64,000 nucleotides of DNA from Rosistilla oblonga (GTDB lineage Bacteria; Planctomycetota; Planctomycetia; Pirellulales; Pirellulaceae), in NCBI RefSeq assembly GCF_007751715.1, contig NZ_CP036292.1:6703339-6767338 (forward strand), in the 5' to 3' direction. How positions within the stretch are numbered: the stretch's first letter is position 1; each line of letters starts with the position of its first letter. Below the pieces are notes generated by a model, which did no database searches, had not been told where the DNA came from, and worked only from the letters and a program-made list of their open reading frames with translations. Made by a program: the position numbers and the translations under genes. Positions 1 to 9,191 of the stretch are shown one piece after another.

Positions 1-292
1 AGAGGTTTAACTCTTGATGGATCAGGGCGATCCCCAGCTCCAACGCCCGCTGCACCGAATCGATTCGAACCGGTTTGCCGTCCAGCAGAATCTGCCCCGA
101 ATCGGGCAACTGCACGCCGGCCAAGATCTTCATCAGCGTGCTCTTGCCAGCACCGTTTTCGCCGATCACGGCATGCACTTGCCCCCGCGTCGCCGACAGC
201 GAAACGCCGCTGAGCGCAGCGACTCCCGCAAAACGTTTTGTTACGTCACGAACCTCTAACAGTGGGACTGCCGCCGGGGAATGGGATGTCAT
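1..292 (-). CDS. Sugar ABC transporter ATP-binding protein, N-terminal part (cut by window edge)
   Basis: The first 97 residues of an ABC ATPase are visible; the rest lies beyond base 1. The ATG is at 292. The protein carries a Walker A motif GENGAGKST near residue 40 and a Q-loop reading HQELNL at the cut end. The HQELNL form is typical of the RbsA/MglA/XylG class of duplicated-domain sugar importer ATPases. By family it hydrolyses ATP on the cytoplasmic face to drive monosaccharide import. It lies 68 bp downstream of the substrate-binding lipoprotein on the same strand, which fits one importer operon; the permease is presumably outside the window. The exact sugar cannot be read from this fragment. 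Confidence 0.9.
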   Translation of the reverse strand, partial: MTSHSPAAVPLLEVRDVTKRFAGVAALSGVSLSATRGQVHAVIGENGAGKSTLMKILAGVQLPDSGQILLDGKPVRIDSVQRALELGIALIHQELNL

Positions 293-360
293 GCAAACGA
301 ACTTGGCTTACGGTAAAAACGGGCACCTCGGCATCGAGGCTCCCGACGCTCGGCTTGGAA

Positions 361-1410
361 TTACTCCGCTGTCTCACCCATGTTCTTCTTTAGCTCGGTC
401 CAAAATTCGTCCAGGTTATCCTTGCGAATCTTGCGAGCCGGGATGTCGAGGAATCCGTCTTCGGGAATCCCCAGCGACTGGAGATTCTCGCCGCGAGCCA
501 ACCCCGCCAAGACCTTGACCGATTGCCGTCCGTATTCGAACGGATTTTGCACGACGGTTCCGTAGACGTTGCCGTCTTGAATTCCCTGCAGCGTTTCTTG
601 AGCTTCGTCGAATCCGATGACTTTGATTTTTCCAAGATGTCCGCTCTGCGTGAGCGCTTCGAGCATCAGCGGCGGGTTGTAAGCAAACAGCCCCACCATG
701 CCAGCCAGATCGGGATGGCGGCTGATCGCGTCCTCGGCGTTCGCTTTCCCTTGAGCGCGATCGAATTGATCGGTGTAGGTGCCGACGATGTGCCAGTCTC
801 CCTCTTTGATCTCGGCGTCGGGCGGGTCGAAACGGGTCGGATCTTCGCTGCGTCCCAAGACCGCGTCGATCACTCCCTGACGTCGGCGGCGCGCGTTGTC
901 CTGTTCCAAGCGACCGATGAAGATCGCCAACTTGCCCCCCTCGGGCATCGCTTCGCGGACCAGTTCGCCGCACATCCGCCCCGCGATATAGTTGTCCACT
1001 CCGATGTAGCACAGCCGATCCGAATCGGGCGCGTCGCTGTCGTGCGTGATCACTTTGGCGTACTTCGCTGCCTTGTTGATCAACTCGGTTTGATTCTCTG
1101 GATCGATCGGACTGATCGCGATCCCATCGGTCCCCTTGGTCAAAAGATCTTCGATCATCCGCTTCTGCGCGGTGATCCCTTCAGCCGGCATCAGCACCTC
1201 GACGTCGGCATCAAAATCCTTCCCACCTTGCTTAACGCCCGCTTCGGCGATCACCCAAAACGAGGCGACGCCGTTGGTCACATATGCGACGCTGGGGCGT
1301 TGGCCGGAGTCGCCGCCACCGGCCGAATCGCTGGAACTTTTATTGCATCCGGTACCCAGTACCGAAACGCAGGCGAACAGGGAAAGCAGAAAAAAAGTTG
1401 GCTTCGACAT
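361..1410 (-). CDS. Sugar ABC transporter substrate-binding lipoprotein (Peripla_BP_4, ribose type)
   Basis: A 349-residue protein beginning with a lipoprotein signal peptide: basic start, hydrophobic core, lipobox LGTGC with the Cys near residue 22. It is followed by a Ser/Gly-rich linker and then a type I periplasmic binding fold. The phrases FWVIAEAGVKQGGKDF, DGIAISPIDPENQTELINKA and YIGVDNYIAGRMCGEL are characteristic of RbsB-like sugar binders. By family it captures a monosaccharide or similar solute outside the inner membrane and delivers it to the permease. It immediately precedes the RbsA-like ATPase on the same strand. The specific ligand is unknown. Confidence 0.9.
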   Translation of the reverse strand: MSKPTFFLLSLFACVSVLGTGCNKSSSDSAGGGDSGQRPSVAYVTNGVASFWVIAEAGVKQGGKDFDADVEVLMPAEGITAQKRMIEDLLTKGTDGIAISPIDPENQTELINKAAKYAKVITHDSDAPDSDRLCYIGVDNYIAGRMCGELVREAMPEGGKLAIFIGRLEQDNARRRRQGVIDAVLGRSEDPTRFDPPDAEIKEGDWHIVGTYTDQFDRAQGKANAEDAISRHPDLAGMVGLFAYNPPLMLEALTQSGHLGKIKVIGFDEAQETLQGIQDGNVYGTVVQNPFEYGRQSVKVLAGLARGENLQSLGIPEDGFLDIPARKIRKDNLDEFWTELKKNMGETAE

Positions 1411-1607
1411 GGAGGTCCATTCAACGAGATCAAGTGCAAGGGGGCGGTCGGCAACAGCAAACGCCCGGTTGGGGAGAATCGATCGAATTGGAAAGTATCG
1501 TGTCCACTGTCAGGCTGGTCAACCTTTTCCCCAAACCAAGCTATATTGAAGGCTCGCCGCGATCGGATCGATTCCCATCACCCCAAAATTGAAAAGCGTC
1601 TGGCTCA

Positions 1608-3515
1608 ATGCCCCAGTTCCCCGAACCCTTGCAGATCAGTCCACGCATCTCGGTGATCCCGATCATCCATGGTAGCGGCGATTTTTCCTGGGAAGTTCGC
1701 CGCCGGATGCTGGAGCACGAATTCGATTGCGTCGCCATCCCGCTGCCTCATTCGTTTCAACAACGAGTCGAAGAGGGAGTGTTGCAGCTGCCCAAGCCCT
1801 CGATCGTGATCCAGCCGACGTCGCCGCGGTTTACGGAATCGGAGTGGTCCGAATCGCAGTCGGCCGACGACGATGAAGACGATTTCGACGACGAATCCCC
1901 GACCAGCTATGTGCCGATCGATCCCTGCCAGCCGGTGATCATGGCGATCCGGATCGCCATGGGGGAACATCTGCCGCGGCATTTCATCGATCTGGAGACC
2001 GATCCGTTTGAGCCGATGTCGGCGACGATGCCCGATCCGTTCGCGCTCAAACGCGTGCCGTTGGAGCGTTTTGCGGCGGCGATGTTGCCGGGCGTTCCGC
2101 ATCCGCCCGACCGCCAGATACAGCAGCGGATCTTGCACATGGCTCTGCGGCTCCGCGAACTCGAACAACGCTACGAAAAGATCCTTTTCGTCTGCAGCGT
2201 TCTGCAGTGGCCTTGGGTCCGGCAGGCGTATCGCGAAAGTGATGCCGAGTTACCGGAGCACGATCTTGTCGAACCGCCTGAGATCTACGACGTCAATCCG
2301 CGGTCGTTGAACTTCATGTTTGGCGAACTCCCCTACATCACGGGTCTGTACGAACGGGCCCGCGCCGAATTGGAGGACGATCGCTTCATGTCGATCGATG
2401 GCGTCAAGCAGCTGCTGCTGGCCGCTCGCGATGCCTACCGCGCCGACCTCGGCGTGCGGGCACGCAAGGTGACGCCGCTGCTGCTGAGTCAGTGCCTGAA
2501 ATACATTCGCAACCTGTCGCTGATCGGACGCCGGATGACGCCCGATCTGTATACGATCGTCGTCGCGGCAAAGCAGATCCTAGGGCCCCAGTTCGCGCTG
2601 CACGTGGTCGAAACCGCGCGGTCGTATCCTTATCTAAATTCGGATTCCAACAACGATCGCAATCAGGTCACGTTGGGGATCGACCAGGCGAGGCTCCCCG
2701 ATGGCCAGATCGTTCCGCTGGTCAACCGCTTGCCCGGTCCCGAGGTCAGCTGGCAGACGCTGCAATTGAATCGCCGCCCGACGCAAGAGGAATCGAAGCG
2801 TTGGCAGTACCGCTGGAATCCATACGGGCAATGCAGTTACCCGCCCGAAGACCAACAGATTGAAAACTTCCGCACCCGCGTCGTCGAACGGGCCCAAGCA
2901 ATCCTGGGAACCGATCTGGCGCGGACGGAGAAGTTTACCACCAGCGTGAAGGATGGCATCGACATCCGCGACACGCTGCGTCATTGGTACGAAAAACAGA
3001 TCTACGTCAAAGTGCTGCCGCCCGATCGCGGCAAGCTCGACTGCTGCGTGATGCTGTTCGACAGCCCTTCGGATCCGCGCGATTACCCGTGGCGTACCAC
3101 GTGGTTCGCCGAACACGAAGAGGAATCGACGCTCGCCTTCTACGCCACCGACTTCTCCAAAGAGATGGTGGGGCCGGGGATCGGGATGTCGGTCTATGGC
3201 GGCGCGATGTTCCTGTTCCCGCCAGTCGTGATCCCCGATATCTGGAACGATCCACGATTGGACTTCGTCGATTCGTTGGAAGAGCGTTTGATCGCCGCGG
3301 CGTGCACCTACTCGCGTTCCCGGCAGATCGCGATTATGTCCAGCCTGCCGCCGGGAGCGGGCTGGCGACGGCTGGCCAAGCGATTCCACAAACACTTGGT
3401 CCACGTGCCGATCGGATCGTTCAGCGACAGCCACATCCAGCAACTGCGAATGGTCCACGTCCTCAACGGCCAACACATCCGCAGCTACGCCGCCGATTTC
3501 ATCCGCAAAGCGTAG
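1608..3515 (+). CDS. Unrecognised conserved-looking protein, 635 aa
   Basis: A long ORF with the codon bias of its neighbours, starting at ATG 1608. I do not recognise a family. The N-terminus has alternating hydrophobic segments suggesting a Rossmann-like alpha/beta start (VIPIIHGSGDFSWEVRRRML, then FDCVAIPLPHSF), followed by an acidic stretch around residues 80-100. No signal peptide or obvious membrane helix is seen, so it is probably cytoplasmic. The second half is rich in charged and aromatic residues. It stands alone: divergent from the sugar-binding gene and convergent with dprA, with a shared hairpin at its end. The N-terminus could suggest a hydrolase-like fold, but no catalytic motif supports this. 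Confidence 0.8.
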   Translation: MPQFPEPLQISPRISVIPIIHGSGDFSWEVRRRMLEHEFDCVAIPLPHSFQQRVEEGVLQLPKPSIVIQPTSPRFTESEWSESQSADDDEDDFDDESPTSYVPIDPCQPVIMAIRIAMGEHLPRHFIDLETDPFEPMSATMPDPFALKRVPLERFAAAMLPGVPHPPDRQIQQRILHMALRLRELEQRYEKILFVCSVLQWPWVRQAYRESDAELPEHDLVEPPEIYDVNPRSLNFMFGELPYITGLYERARAELEDDRFMSIDGVKQLLLAARDAYRADLGVRARKVTPLLLSQCLKYIRNLSLIGRRMTPDLYTIVVAAKQILGPQFALHVVETARSYPYLNSDSNNDRNQVTLGIDQARLPDGQIVPLVNRLPGPEVSWQTLQLNRRPTQEESKRWQYRWNPYGQCSYPPEDQQIENFRTRVVERAQAILGTDLARTEKFTTSVKDGIDIRDTLRHWYEKQIYVKVLPPDRGKLDCCVMLFDSPSDPRDYPWRTTWFAEHEEESTLAFYATDFSKEMVGPGIGMSVYGGAMFLFPPVVIPDIWNDPRLDFVDSLEERLIAAACTYSRSRQIAIMSSLPPGAGWRRLAKRFHKHLVHVPIGSFSDSHIQQLRMVHVLNGQHIRSYAADFIRKA

Positions 3516-3516
3516 A

Positions 3517-3555
3517 GTGGTCCCGCAATCAGTAGCCCCACTGATTGCAGACCAC
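3517..3555. terminator. Hairpin between convergent genes, possible bidirectional terminator
   Basis: Between the 635-aa gene and dprA lies an almost perfect inverted repeat. GTGGTCCCGCAATCAGT on the left pairs with the complement of CTGATTGCAGACCAC on the right, with a one-base bulge and a short GC-rich loop. There is no strong T-run on either side, so this is terminator-like by position rather than a textbook intrinsic terminator. Confidence 0.5.
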
Positions 3556-3556
3556 C

Positions 3557-4693
3557 TTAAATCCGCACTAGGTGCTGGCCGCCGGTCCGTCGAACCAAGC
3601 GTCGCATCTCCAACACGCTGACGGTCGACAGCACTCGGTGCGCTGGCAATTTCGTGTTGGCGATGATCTCGTCGATCGATGTTGCCATGGCGCCGATCGC
3701 GTCGAGAACTTGGCACTCCTGTTCGTTCAACAGCAACTCGGCGGCCTGATGCAATTGTCGCGGCGCGTCGTCGGCATCGCGAACCTGGACCGGTTGAGAC
3801 AGCGGCCCCAGGCTCTCCAAGATGTCGTCGACCGATTGGATCAACGTCACGCCATCGCGGATCAATTGATTCGTGCCGCGCGACATCCGCGAATTGACGG
3901 GGCCGGGCAGGGCGAAACAGTCGCGTCCCTGCTCGCTAGCCAACCGCGCTGTGATCAGCGCACCGCTACGGTCGGCAGCCTCGGTCACGCAGACGCCAAG
4001 CGACAGCCCGCTGATCAAACGGTTACGTTGCGGGAACATTCCCGCACGCGGCTTGGCCCAGGGCGGATTCTCGCTGATCAAACACCCGTTGGCCGTCACG
4101 TCATCCGCCAAACCACCATGTTCCGCCGGATAGATCGCCCCCATTCCGCCGCCGAGCACCGCGAGCGTGCGGCCTCCCGCATCGAGCGCCGCCTGATGAG
4201 CGATGCCATCGATTCCCCGCGCCAGCCCACTGACAACGGTCACTCCCGCGCGAGCCAGCCCCGCCGCCAAGACCTGCGTCTGCCGTCGTCCATAAGGCGT
4301 CGGATGCCGAGTGCCGACGATCGCGACCGCCAGTTCATCCTCTTTGACAAACGTCCCCCGCATGAACAACACCGGCGGCGCGTCGCACAGTTCCAGCAAA
4401 CGTTTGGGATGGCCGTCGGCAGCCTGCGGCACGATCTCGATCTGCAACCGCTGGCACTCGGCGATCAAATCCTCGACGTCGACTTGCGCGTTGGGACTGC
4501 GGATCGCATCGACAAGCTTCGGTCCCACGCCGGCGACTCGCATCAACGCATCTGCCGATGCGGCAAGAACATCGCTGGGCGAATCAAAGCACTCCAGCAA
4601 AGCGGTCAGCGTGCGTGGACCGATGCCGGGCAACATTGCTAAGCGAAGCAATGGGATCAGTGGATCGTCGACGTTACCCGAAAATTCAGACAA
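3557..4693 (-). CDS. dprA: DNA-processing protein DprA (Smf)
   Basis: DprA loads RecA onto incoming single-stranded DNA during natural transformation. The N-terminus carries a helix-hairpin-helix-like region (LPGIGPRTLTALLE). The central Rossmann domain has the family signatures VAIVGTRHPTPYG, VSGLARGIDGIAH and FPQRNRLISGLS. The C-terminus (last ~65 residues) is a winged-helix DprA domain. A TTG at 4693 has a GGAAG sequence six bases upstream and gives a 378-residue protein; an in-frame TTG at 4726 would add 11 residues. It is the last gene of a minus-strand run with the phosphatase (75 bp gap) and aroH. Other competence genes are not visible here, so transformation ability is not implied. 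Confidence 0.93.
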   Translation of the reverse strand: MSEFSGNVDDPLIPLLRLAMLPGIGPRTLTALLECFDSPSDVLAASADALMRVAGVGPKLVDAIRSPNAQVDVEDLIAECQRLQIEIVPQAADGHPKRLLELCDAPPVLFMRGTFVKEDELAVAIVGTRHPTPYGRRQTQVLAAGLARAGVTVVSGLARGIDGIAHQAALDAGGRTLAVLGGGMGAIYPAEHGGLADDVTANGCLISENPPWAKPRAGMFPQRNRLISGLSLGVCVTEAADRSGALITARLASEQGRDCFALPGPVNSRMSRGTNQLIRDGVTLIQSVDDILESLGPLSQPVQVRDADDAPRQLHQAAELLLNEQECQVLDAIGAMATSIDEIIANTKLPAHRVLSTVSVLEMRRLVRRTGGQHLVRI

Positions 4694-4768
4694 GGCATTC
4701 TTCCGCACGCGGCATCGAATGACCAATTATCCAGTTAACCTTGGCAAAGGTCAACAAGATCGCGTGGG

Positions 4769-5332
4769 CTAGCCGATTCGCTTCACAAATTCAGCGACGA
4801 CCGGACGCAGATAAACGTGCGGGTTCACATGCGGACGGTGCTCCAGAAGGATCTTCTGAGCCTGTTCGGGCGTTTGTCCGCGATATTTGATCAACCAACA
4901 CAAGGCGACCGTCGCGCTGCGTGCGCGGCCCGCTTTGCAGTGGATGTAAACCGTGTGCTCCTGAGCGACATGCGACTGCACAAATTCGACAGCCCGTTGG
5001 ATATCCTCCAACTTCGGATGCGTGAAGTCGGTCGTCGGCATCCGGAACTGCTCGATTCCCATCGCGTCGTAGACAGCTTGCGGGCCGGCATACTCTTCGC
5101 ACGTGTTGACGACCGCGCGGACTCCCTGCTCGTACATCAGCGAGACATCGCGAGCGAACGGATACGCCCCGACGATCACATGCGGATCGATCGGATCCCA
5201 CCAGCGACGGACTTTCAACGCTCGTCCTAACAACATGTTCCACGTCAACGTCGGATAGAAGACGCCGCGTGCATACAGTCGCTGCCACAGCGGAACGTTT
5301 TTGGGAAGCGGTGTTTCTGGCTTAGGATCCAT
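4769..5332 (-). CDS. Dual-specificity protein phosphatase family protein
   Basis: A 187-residue protein with the Cys-based phosphatase signature HCKAGRARSA (HCxxGxxRS) near residues 136-145. The upstream aspartate in PTTDFTHP is a plausible general acid. The layout resembles the PTPMT1/DSP class, which dephosphorylates phosphoproteins or phospholipids such as phosphatidylglycerophosphate. The N-terminal ~45 residues contain an aromatic, partly hydrophobic segment (ARGVFYPTLTWNMLLGRAL) that may be membrane-associated. It lies between the unrecognised 293-aa gene and dprA on the same strand. Whether the substrate is protein or lipid cannot be decided from sequence. Confidence 0.88.
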   Translation of the reverse strand: MDPKPETPLPKNVPLWQRLYARGVFYPTLTWNMLLGRALKVRRWWDPIDPHVIVGAYPFARDVSLMYEQGVRAVVNTCEEYAGPQAVYDAMGIEQFRMPTTDFTHPKLEDIQRAVEFVQSHVAQEHTVYIHCKAGRARSATVALCWLIKYRGQTPEQAQKILLEHRPHVNPHVYLRPVVAEFVKRIG

Positions 5333-5415
5333 GGCTTATTTCAAAGAGACAGAAGAGAGTTGGTTGGATCGATCCCAACAGGGACCGACGATGGCATCGC
5401 ACAGGCGCCGTCGAC

Positions 5416-6297
5416 CTACGCGGTCAGAATGCGATCGAGCGCTTTGAGCCCCACCGGAAACGGAGTCGTCCCCTCGCGCATCTGCGACCACCATTGGTTC
5501 AAACTTTCGGCGGTGCAATTGCTGTTGATCCGCCGGGTGTTCCAAGCATCCATCAACCGCGACAGCTCGACGTCGCCCAACAGTTCGACGTCGCGAGCGG
5601 CTTCGAGAACGATCGGCAACAGCGCCAATGCGGCCAGGTCGGGAAGGTGTTTCGCGTCGACTAATTTGCTGGCCGACTTGCGTCCCAGCCCCAGTCGCGC
5701 CAACAACCAGCCCAAGCGAACGACTTCGGGAATATCGGGAAACGGATTGGCAAGTACCGCCTCGATCCAAACCAGGCCGGTCTCGGGGCTCGCGTCGCCG
5801 CCGCCTCCCAGAGCGGGTTGGACAAAGGCGACAGTTCCTTTTTTGGGCATCAGGTCGCGATGAGTTAACTTCCCGATCACGGCGATCAAACCTGGGCCTC
5901 GCGCCTCCCATTGCTCCTGCAGCACGCGAGCCCGCAACGGCAACTGTTCTCCCAGTTTTGGAAACGCTTCGGCGTAGGCGATTTTTAGATCAGCCAACTG
6001 GCCCGAGATCGTCGGAGCGATCGAATCGGCAGCCAGCTCGCCACAGCCGGCTTGCAGCAACGCCGCTTCGACCCGAGCTCGGTGGTCGCGGGGACGATCG
6101 CCCGCGGCGATCAAACAGTTCCAAAACCGGTCGACGTCCAAGTCGGCAACGGCCAATCGATCGCTGATCGATTGAACGCAGTGACCGATCAATCCGGGCA
6201 ACTGAGCATCTGCGACCGGCAAACCGCTGGCGACCGCTGCGGCAGCGCACAGCGGACTGATTTCGGGAGTCGTTTTCCAGGTGATTTTGACAGCCAT
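5416..6297 (-). CDS. Unrecognised protein, 293 aa, in aroH-dprA cluster
   Basis: The ATG at 6297 (MAVKITWKTTPEI) is chosen because the longer open frame to 6510 would run through the end of aroH and translates to an unlikely Arg-rich stretch. The product is predicted soluble and largely helical, rich in Leu and Ala, with no signal peptide. One central segment (GKLTHRDLMPKKGTVAFVQPALGGGGDASPE is the longest distinctive region, at about residues 150-180) looks like a conserved core with a glycine-rich loop. I do not recognise a family. It is 50 bp from aroH and 83 bp from the phosphatase on the same strand, so co-transcription is likely. Confidence 0.7.
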   Translation of the reverse strand: MAVKITWKTTPEISPLCAAAAVASGLPVADAQLPGLIGHCVQSISDRLAVADLDVDRFWNCLIAAGDRPRDHRARVEAALLQAGCGELAADSIAPTISGQLADLKIAYAEAFPKLGEQLPLRARVLQEQWEARGPGLIAVIGKLTHRDLMPKKGTVAFVQPALGGGGDASPETGLVWIEAVLANPFPDIPEVVRLGWLLARLGLGRKSASKLVDAKHLPDLAALALLPIVLEAARDVELLGDVELSRLMDAWNTRRINSNCTAESLNQWWSQMREGTTPFPVGLKALDRILTA

Positions 6298-6347
6298 CGT
6301 TTCCACAGAATCGGCGAAGCAGTCCGCAACGTCACGCCACCGGGGCG

Positions 6348-6776
6348 TTACGACTGCAAATTTTCCGCGATCCAGGCCTCCAGTTCCGCGTCGTCCAACG
6401 GCGGCAACTTGCACAGATCGGGACGCAGCGCGGCCGCGTCGCGGAGATAGACATGGTGAATCTTGTCTTGCGGGACGTCGGTGTTCCAGTGCAGCAGCAC
6501 GCGGATACAAAGCGGCAGCGAACCCTCGACGGAGATCTCATAACCGCACATCAACGGAACGTCGATCCAGCCCAATTGCCGAGCCGCCACGGCCGGAAAC
6601 TCCGCATCCAAGTCCTTGGTGACGGTGAAGATGGCACTGGCTAAGTCGATCGCTTGGATGCTGTTTTGACGCATCATCAGCGCCAACATCTGGCGGGTCG
6701 CCAGCAGTATTTGCGATTTTGAATTCTCTTCGACCGTTATCGCCCCGCGCACGCCGCGGCAAACCAGATTGGGCAT
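6348..6776 (-). CDS. aroH: Chorismate mutase, AroH class
   Basis: A 142-residue monofunctional chorismate mutase of the Bacillus AroH (trimeric alpha/beta barrel) type. It converts chorismate to prephenate for Phe/Tyr synthesis. Family landmarks visible in order are [13 protein letters not shown] (active-site Arg), [25 protein letters not shown] (active-site Glu region and Arg), and [23 protein letters not shown] (about residues 105-128, with the conserved Tyr). The ATG at 6776 has GGGAG five bases upstream and is preferred to a GTG four codons earlier. It heads a minus-strand cluster with an unrecognised gene, a phosphatase and dprA. Confidence 0.95.
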   Translation of the reverse strand: MPNLVCRGVRGAITVEENSKSQILLATRQMLALMMRQNSIQAIDLASAIFTVTKDLDAEFPAVAARQLGWIDVPLMCGYEISVEGSLPLCIRVLLHWNTDVPQDKIHHVYLRDAAALRPDLCKLPPLDDAELEAWIAENLQS

Positions 6777-7024
6777 TTTTGCTCCCACAGCAGCTATCGT
6801 TTTGTTGGAGCCTCAATATAGTCGAAACCTGCTCGTAACCGAAGCGGCTATGAAACCGACTTCTGCAGCGACTTAGGGCGCAATGAATGCACTTCCAGAG
6901 ACGGGCAAAGCCAGCGGCGGCAGAAGAGCGACTGCTGCTGCAATCGCAAGCCGCCGCAACCACTGGCGACGACGGAGAGTTCGCGGCGGCCGGCAGCATG
7001 AGACGCTCCGACCAATCGCAGCGG

Positions 7025-7504
7025 CTAGGGCGACGTCGCCAAAGCGTGCTCGGGAAAGACCGACCGCAGGGCGCGGGCACCGAAGACCAACAACCGTTTG
7101 TGCTCGCGGACGACTCGCAGAAACTTATCTTCATCGACAGGCTTCTCGATGTAATCGTCGACCTTCAGCGTCGAACAGATCGTTCGATTTTCGGGATCGC
7201 CCGAAGCGGTCAGAACCACGACGGGGACTTCCGAAAGGTTGGGCATCTGCCGCAGATCGCGGAGCAGGTCGGTCCCCTTCCCATCGGGCAACAACAGATC
7301 CAAGAGAACCAGATCGGGCTGCGGCGCGCGGCGGAAGACACCTTCCTGACGGACAAACGCCAACGCCTCGGAAATACTCCGCACCAAGGTCACACGATGG
7401 TGAATGCTGCAGCGTCCCAGAGCCAAGATCGTTACCCGCGCGTCGAGCAAACCATCCTCGACCAGCAAGATCTCCATCGGACGACAAACCGTTTGTGAAA
7501 ACAT
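7025..7504 (-). CDS. Response regulator, receiver domain only
   Basis: A 159-residue single-domain CheY-like regulator of the Rcp1 type. The N-terminus ILLVEDGLLDARVT supplies the acidic pocket (one acidic position is Gly-Leu-Leu-Asp rather than a tight Asp-Asp pair). The phosphoacceptor is the Asp in DLVLLDLLLPDG, the Thr is in VVVLTASG and the Lys is in YIEKPVD. There is no output domain, so it probably acts by protein contact. GAAGGAG lies about ten bases before the ATG at 7504. A hemerythrin-like gene follows upstream on the same strand. No histidine kinase is adjacent. Confidence 0.93.
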   Translation of the reverse strand: MFSQTVCRPMEILLVEDGLLDARVTILALGRCSIHHRVTLVRSISEALAFVRQEGVFRRAPQPDLVLLDLLLPDGKGTDLLRDLRQMPNLSEVPVVVLTASGDPENRTICSTLKVDDYIEKPVDEDKFLRVVREHKRLLVFGARALRSVFPEHALATSP

Positions 7505-7569
7505 CAGCTGAAAAACTCCTTCGCAGAGACCAGGAACGCAACCGCCGCGTTCCTCAGGTACAGTGCATT

Positions 7570-8043
7570 CTACCGCTTCAGATCAAAATATGCGATTTCG
7601 ATCAGGTCATCTTCGCAGCGTTCGTGCGATTGCAAGTCGAGATCAAACGCTTCGGTCTCGCCGATCAAACGCTCCACCTCGTTCGCGACGAACCCGCGAT
7701 ACTGCAACTCTTCGGCTAATTCGCAAAGATCGGTTAACTGTAAAAACAATCGACAGTGCTGAGCCTGGGCTCGCTCCGCCGCTTCGCTGATTCGCCGCTC
7801 GACCACCGCGGGACATTCGAGGTAGCCATAGGATTCTTCCAGGGCAAACTGCAGCGAAAGATGGTCTCGCAATTGATCCAACAACCGCACCAACCGCTTG
7901 GCGATCTCGGCACGCGAACCGCCTCCGTCGCACGTCTGTCGCACGGCGTGCAAGGTATCCCACAACTCGCGGTTACTCTCTTTGATCTCCTGCAAGAACG
8001 CAGGATTAACAGTCAGCGTCCTGACTTTGGTGCGCATCAGCAT
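7570..8043 (-). CDS. Hemerythrin-like helical protein (probable HHE domain)
   Basis: A 157-residue, strongly helical protein. The spacing of His and Glu residues resembles a hemerythrin HHE four-helix bundle, which binds a di-iron centre for oxygen, NO or redox sensing: an early ELWDTLHAVRQ, then DQLRDHLSLQFALEESYGYLE, AQAQHCRLFLQL and LDLQSHERCEDDLIE. The ATG at 8043 is preferred over 8133 because AAAGAGG lies eight bases upstream and the longer N-terminus is not helical. It sits 65 bp upstream of the receiver-domain gene on the same strand, so a sensing and signalling pair is possible. Metal binding is inferred from residue pattern only. Confidence 0.7.
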   Translation of the reverse strand: MLMRTKVRTLTVNPAFLQEIKESNRELWDTLHAVRQTCDGGGSRAEIAKRLVRLLDQLRDHLSLQFALEESYGYLECPAVVERRISEAAERAQAQHCRLFLQLTDLCELAEELQYRGFVANEVERLIGETEAFDLDLQSHERCEDDLIEIAYFDLKR

Positions 8044-8241
8044 GATCAGAGCCTCTTTAGAAAAGTGCCATGGGGACTCGGCCACGGAGAGACAGTTGGT
8101 CGCCTCCGCACCCAAACCGAAGAGAGAAGACAAGATTCAGGCTACGGCGAGCGAGCCCCCCCAGTCAAGCAAATTTTCGCCCAACGGCGTCGGTTCTTCG
8201 CACGGCACCCCCTTAAAGGGGCTCAAACCCCAGCTAGCAAA

Positions 8242-9135
8242 TCACTTCGAGCGTTGCAGCAGGCCGTATCGAACGATGCACCACAGAGCGCTGACGCCAT
8301 CTTTCCAGCCGATTTTTTTACCCTCGTCGTACCAGCGATGCTGGTATCGAATCGGCCGCTCGGTGAACCGCAACCGCCGCTTAGCCAGCTTGGCCGTCAG
8401 TTCGATCTCGATCCCAAATCGGTTCTCCTTCAGATCGGGGACCAGGTCCTGAAGCAGATCGCGGCGGACCATCTTGTAACACGTCTCGACGTCGCTCAAT
8501 CGCAACCCGATCGCGAGATTGCACAACCCCGTGATCAATCCGTTGACAGCTTGGTGCCACCACGGCGAGACCTGTCGATCGCAGTGGCCATACCGCGTCC
8601 CATACGCCACGTCCGCCTCGCCGGCGACCAGCGGTTGCAACAGCCAGCGGAAGTCGTTGGGATCGTATTCCAAGTCGGCATCTTGCACGACGACACAATC
8701 ACCCTTCGCCGCGGCGAAGCCGGTCCGCACGGCGGCTCCCTTGCCCGCGTTGGCCGGATGATGGATGACGGTCAGGTCGTCCGATGCCGGCAGGGCGTCG
8801 AGCACCTCGTGGCTGCCATCGGTGCTGCCGTCGTTGACCAGGATGATCTGCAGCGGCAAACCGGTGCTCCGCAACCGCGCGATCGCTCGCTCGACAGTTG
8901 TCGCTTCGTTGTAGACCGGCACGACCACCGACAGCACAAACCCTGCGGGCAGCGGGAAAATCCCCAGCCGACGGCAGACCGCGGGCCCCAGCAATCGACA
9001 GCACTCCAGATAGTGTTCATCCGTCCAGAAACGTGGGTTGCCATCCAGATCCTGCGGCACCGTTAAACCTTCGCCAAACAACACCTCGCGTGTCGGCGTT
9101 TCATTTCGTTCTGGCGTAGGATCGTGTTCTGGCAT
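8242..9135 (-). CDS. Family 2 glycosyltransferase
   Basis: A 297-residue GT-A fold transferase. The N-terminal ~70 residues precede the catalytic domain, which opens with LSVVVPVYNEATTVERAI. The nucleotide-sugar motif VNDGSTDGS and the metal-binding DAD in VVQDADLEYDPND follow. Downstream, DVAYGTRY and ETCYKMVRRDLL match the dolichol/undecaprenyl-phosphate sugar transferase subgroup (DPM1/DPG synthase-like). No C-terminal membrane helices are visible, so it is probably a peripheral cytoplasmic enzyme making a lipid-linked sugar or acting in cell-surface glycan assembly. ATG at 9135. It may be monocistronic. Confidence 0.92.
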   Translation of the reverse strand: MPEHDPTPERNETPTREVLFGEGLTVPQDLDGNPRFWTDEHYLECCRLLGPAVCRRLGIFPLPAGFVLSVVVPVYNEATTVERAIARLRSTGLPLQIILVNDGSTDGSHEVLDALPASDDLTVIHHPANAGKGAAVRTGFAAAKGDCVVVQDADLEYDPNDFRWLLQPLVAGEADVAYGTRYGHCDRQVSPWWHQAVNGLITGLCNLAIGLRLSDVETCYKMVRRDLLQDLVPDLKENRFGIEIELTAKLAKRRLRFTERPIRYQHRWYDEGKKIGWKDGVSALWCIVRYGLLQRSK

Positions 9136-9191
9136 GGCGACAAGTACCGCTAAGACAAGATGTTAGAAAGGCAGCCCGAGAGCAGGTCAGA

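Noticed and set aside
6298-6510. N-terminal extension of the 293-aa gene
   Set aside because: Would overlap aroH and translates to Arg/Ala-rich nonsense; ATG 6297 fits.
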